A DNA stretch of 63,864 nucleotides, taken from an uncultured Neomegalonema sp. (GTDB taxonomy: Bacteria > Pseudomonadota > Alphaproteobacteria > Rhodobacterales > Rhodobacteraceae). Below the pieces are notes generated by a model, which worked only from the letters and a program-made list of their open reading frames with translations, was not told the origin of the DNA and did no database searches. A program made the position numbers and the translations under genes. The stretch is from assembly GCA_938034615.1 (NCBI GenBank), contig CALHLW010000035.1, positions 1 to 63,864 of the forward strand, given 5' to 3'. This document shows, piece by piece, positions 60,402 to 63,864 of this stretch (positions are counted from its first letter, which is position 1; each line of letters opens with the position of its first letter).

Positions 60402-61418
60402 CTATTTCACCTTGCGCGTTGACTTGCCATGCACGATCTCGACCGGCAGCGCGACAGTCCGAGCCTTTCGGATGCCGCTCATCGCCGCGATAAGCATCCT
60501 CGCCGACGTTTCCCCGATCTGCGCCCTAGGGGTCCGCGATGTGGTCAATTTCTGGGGCAGGACATCGTTGATGCCCAGATCGTTGAACCCAACGATCCCG
60601 ATAGCCTCTGGCACTTCGAGTCCCCGCGCGGCGCATTCCATCAGCCCGCCAAAAGCGAGGTGATCTGTGAGAAAGCAGAGCACGTCGGGCCATTCCGTTA
60701 GATCATTCAGAACGCGCGCGCAGCCTTGCCGCCCGGCATCGAAGGAAGACGGTCCGTCGATCCGCATGTCCGCAACGAGACCCGATCCCGCGCCTTCAAA
60801 AGCCCGCGCCAGACCCTGCACACGCTTTTCCGCCCTTGGGTCGCGCCCCTTGGTGGTGCCGATGTAGGCGGGCCTGCAATAGCCCAGTGAGACGAGATGC
60901 CTGCCCATGGCATACCCGGCAGCGTCGTGGTCAATGCCAACGCTCAGATCGATGGGATCGTCGGTCGTGTCCCAGATTTCCAGCGTCGGAATACCGGAAG
61001 CCGCGAGGCGCTCGCGGGACTTACGGCTGTGGTCGGTGCCGCAGACGACGAGAGCCGCCGGGGACCATTTTATGATCCGTTCGATCCATGCTTCCTCGCG
61101 CTGGCGCGAATAGTCGGAGGTTTCGATCATCAACTCGTAGCCTGAACGCAGCAACGGCCCGCGCATCTCGTCGAGGATTTCGGCGAAGACGCTATCGAAC
61201 AAGGTGGGCACAGAGATGCCGATCAGGTTCGAGGCCGCCGTCGCCAGCGATCCGGCGGCCCGGTTCGGCACGTAGTCGAGTTTGTCGGCGGTCCTGAGAA
61301 TGCGGCTCCGGGTCTCTGGCGAGAGGCCTTCCACGCCACGCATTGCCCGCGAGACCGACATGATCGATACGCCCGCCGCTCTGGCGACATCCTCGATCTT
61401 CGCGCCCCGTCCACCCAT
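60402..61418 (-). CDS. LacI-family transcriptional regulator
   Basis: A 338-residue repressor: N-terminal HTH and hinge (KIEDVARAAGVSIMSVSRAM; RILRTADKLDYVPNRAAGSL) and a periplasmic-binding-fold effector domain (LIGISVPTLFDSVFAEILDE; AIGIVGFNDLGINDVLPQKL). ATG 61418 has AGGAG 8-9 bases upstream; the longer frame to 61529 runs over the operator and is not used. It is divergent from the sugar-type ABC transporter and probably represses it and itself through the palindrome at 61457-61472. Confidence 0.9.
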   Translation of the reverse strand: MGGRGAKIEDVARAAGVSIMSVSRAMRGVEGLSPETRSRILRTADKLDYVPNRAAGSLATAASNLIGISVPTLFDSVFAEILDEMRGPLLRSGYELMIETSDYSRQREEAWIERIIKWSPAALVVCGTDHSRKSRERLAASGIPTLEIWDTTDDPIDLSVGIDHDAAGYAMGRHLVSLGYCRPAYIGTTKGRDPRAEKRVQGLARAFEGAGSGLVADMRIDGPSSFDAGRQGCARVLNDLTEWPDVLCFLTDHLAFGGLMECAARGLEVPEAIGIVGFNDLGINDVLPQKLTTSRTPRAQIGETSARMLIAAMSGIRKARTVALPVEIVHGKSTRKVK

Positions 61419-61456
61419 CGCCTGTCTCCTGCTGTCATCGGGATACCCCTGGGAGA

Positions 61457-61472
61457 ACGTTAGCGCTAACGT
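61457..61472. promoter_or_regulatory. Perfect LacI-type operator palindrome
   Basis: ACGTTAGCGCTAACGT is a perfect 16-bp palindrome with the central GC step typical of LacI-family operators. It lies 39 bases upstream of the lacI-type start and about 78 bases upstream of the divergent ATPase gene, a position suited to control both. Confidence 0.8.
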
Positions 61473-61549
61473 CGATTTCCTGTCGATCCTATTGCACGTC
61501 GCGGCGAAGGGTCGAAAGATACCGCACAAATTGTGGACGGGAGTGCCCC

Positions 61550-62632
<1,083 letters not shown>

Positions 62633-62667
62633 CAACAACAATGACAATCACCGGGAGGACTCTGCTG

Positions 62668-63864
62668 ATGAAACGACTTCTCACAACCGCGATGGCGGCG
62701 CTATTCGCGACCGCTGCGACGGCGAACCCCTACGAACCCTATGAGGGTACCACCCTCGTCGTGAACTTCCCCGCGCACCCACATTACAATGCCGTGATGA
62801 AGGTGTTGCCCGAATTTACCAAGGAAACCGGCATCGAGGTGGAAGTCGATCAGCTTCAGTATCTCAAGATGCGCGAGCGGCAGACGCTGGAGTTGACCAA
62901 GTCGGAGGGCGATTACGATCTGATCGCCTATGTCGTCTTCTCGAAGGCCGATTACGTCTTCGCCGACCAGCTCGAAAACCTAGCGCGGTTCTTCATGAAC
63001 CCCAAGCTGGCCGACCCGGATTACGATGCGGATGACCTGATCGACGGCTACGTCCAGAATATCGGCGTCGCGGGCGGGCAAAAGGGCTATCTGCCCGGAC
63101 CGACCGGCTCGCTGTTCGGCATCCCATTCGGATCGGAAACCTCCGTCCTCGCCTATCGGAAAGACATCTTCGAAAAGCACGGCATCGACGTGCCGGAAAC
63201 CTATGACGACCTGCTCGCAGCGACCTGCAAGATTCCCGAAGTTGAAGAGGGGATGGGCGGCATGGCATCCCGCGCCGCTTCCGGCCATCAGGCGAGCCAT
63301 GCTTTCCTCCTACATCTAGCGCCGCTCGGCGGCCGGGTCTTCGACGACAAGTGGAACCCGATCATCAATAATGAGGCCGGGCTCGCGGCAGCAAACGCAC
63401 TGAAGACGATCATCGATTGCGGCGTGGAAGGTTCCGAAACTTTTGGCCCCGCAGAGGCGGCAGCGTCCTTCAAGCAGGGCCGTTCGGCCATGTTCATGGA
63501 CTCCATTGCCTTCGCGGCGGGCTTCGAAGACCCCTCCCAGAGCAAGGTCGCGGGCAAGGTGGGCTATGCGCTCCATCCCGAAGGCGTGCGACGCGGTTCG
63601 CAGACGGGCGGTTTCGGCATCGCCATTCCGCGTAACGCCCAGAACAAGGAAGCGGCGTTCCTGCTGATGCAGTGGCTCACCTCGAAGAAAGGTGATCTCA
63701 TGGTCGCGATGCAGGGCGGCAACCCGTCGCGCTTCTCGACCTATGAGGATGCGGGCCTGAACGAGAAATATCCGTATTCCGCCACCTTCGGGGAGGCGCT
63801 GAAATACGCCGATCCCGACTGGCGTCCGATCATCCCCACCTGGGGCAAGATCAACGCCGATATC
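62668..63864 (+). CDS. Extracellular solute-binding protein family 1, partial
   Basis: The first 399 codons of a binding protein that runs off the right edge. The signal peptide is MKRLLTTAMAALFATAATA; the mature part has TTLVVNFPAHPHYNAVMKVL, PEFTKETGIEVEVDQLQYLK, LFGIPFGSETSVLAYRKDIF and KQGRSAMFMDSIAFAAGF, typical of CUT1 sugar or glycerol-phosphate binding proteins. GGGAGGA precedes the ATG. It lies 35 bases after the ATPase gene and under the same LacI-type control. The sugar is unknown. Confidence 0.9.
   Translation, partial: MKRLLTTAMAALFATAATANPYEPYEGTTLVVNFPAHPHYNAVMKVLPEFTKETGIEVEVDQLQYLKMRERQTLELTKSEGDYDLIAYVVFSKADYVFADQLENLARFFMNPKLADPDYDADDLIDGYVQNIGVAGGQKGYLPGPTGSLFGIPFGSETSVLAYRKDIFEKHGIDVPETYDDLLAATCKIPEVEEGMGGMASRAASGHQASHAFLLHLAPLGGRVFDDKWNPIINNEAGLAAANALKTIIDCGVEGSETFGPAEAAASFKQGRSAMFMDSIAFAAGFEDPSQSKVAGKVGYALHPEGVRRGSQTGGFGIAIPRNAQNKEAAFLLMQWLTSKKGDLMVAMQGGNPSRFSTYEDAGLNEKYPYSATFGEALKYADPDWRPIIPTWGKINADI

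Overview
The window is GC-rich chromosomal DNA with alphaproteobacterial gene content, most likely from the Rhodobacterales (Roseobacter-type). The reasons are the ftsE-ftsX-plsC-tspO order next to an MJ0042-type zinc-ribbon protein, frequent GTG starts with good Shine-Dalgarno sequences, many 4-base ATGA start/stop overlaps, dispersed short palindromes, and abundant transporter and catabolic operons. I see no rRNA or tRNA genes, no CRISPR array and no complete insertion sequence.

Layout. 1-7.5 kb: 5' end of rplM, a GlxA-type AraC regulator, a lipoprotein M48 protease, an ECF sigma / anti-sigma pair with a MoeA-like protein, a tandem META-domain protein and a GST. 7.6-13.9 kb: ftsE-ftsX-plsC-tspO, a zinc-ribbon membrane protein, pyrG and a 2-hydroxychromene-2-carboxylate isomerase-like protein. 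13.9-22 kb: a stand-alone CheB methylesterase domain, an M19 dipeptidase, a glycine-zipper protein, an SLC13 / EamA / methyltransferase operon, a small lipoprotein, an unknown protein and a DUF1643 protein. 22-30.2 kb: gabD, a DUF1989 protein, a class III aminotransferase, a ureohydrolase, an M20 peptidase, a quinone-oxidoreductase-like enzyme and an FAD oxidoreductase. These suggest use of a guanidino or omega-amino compound by way of succinate semialdehyde.

30.2-47.9 kb is one large catabolic island. An IclR regulator leads a leftward operon with two HyuA/HyuB (hydantoinase/oxoprolinase) pairs and an SDR. It is divergent from a rightward operon with an SDR, a complete Dpp/Opp-type ABC importer, a third SDR and a Rieske oxygenase. 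A PuuE/cyclic-imidase-like deacetylase and an MFS transporter follow. The likely logic is uptake of an N-containing (perhaps cyclic or N-methylated) compound, oxidation or demethylation, ring opening by ATP-dependent amidohydrolases, and oxidation of the products. The substrate cannot be read from the sequence.

50.4-59 kb holds the most unusual material. First is a 1021-residue ABC-exporter-like protein whose nucleotide-binding motifs are all degenerate and which ends in a cyclic-nucleotide-binding-type domain. Divergent from it is a compact locus: a secreted-looking protein made of eight PFIADGNP repeats, an 870-residue phosphoribosyltransferase / AMMECR1 fusion, a MEMO1-family protein and a clavaminate-synthase/TauD-like Fe(II)/2-oxoglutarate oxygenase. 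The last three overlap by 4 bases each. This is a variant AmmeMemo system without an adjacent radical-SAM gene and with a possible repeat-protein substrate. It is my main candidate for an undescribed system.

59-63.9 kb: a 3-hydroxyisobutyrate-dehydrogenase-family enzyme, a MITE-like inverted-repeat element abutting a higA-antitoxin remnant, then a LacI regulator divergent (across a perfect 16-bp palindrome) from a sugar-type ABC transporter whose substrate-binding protein runs off the end.
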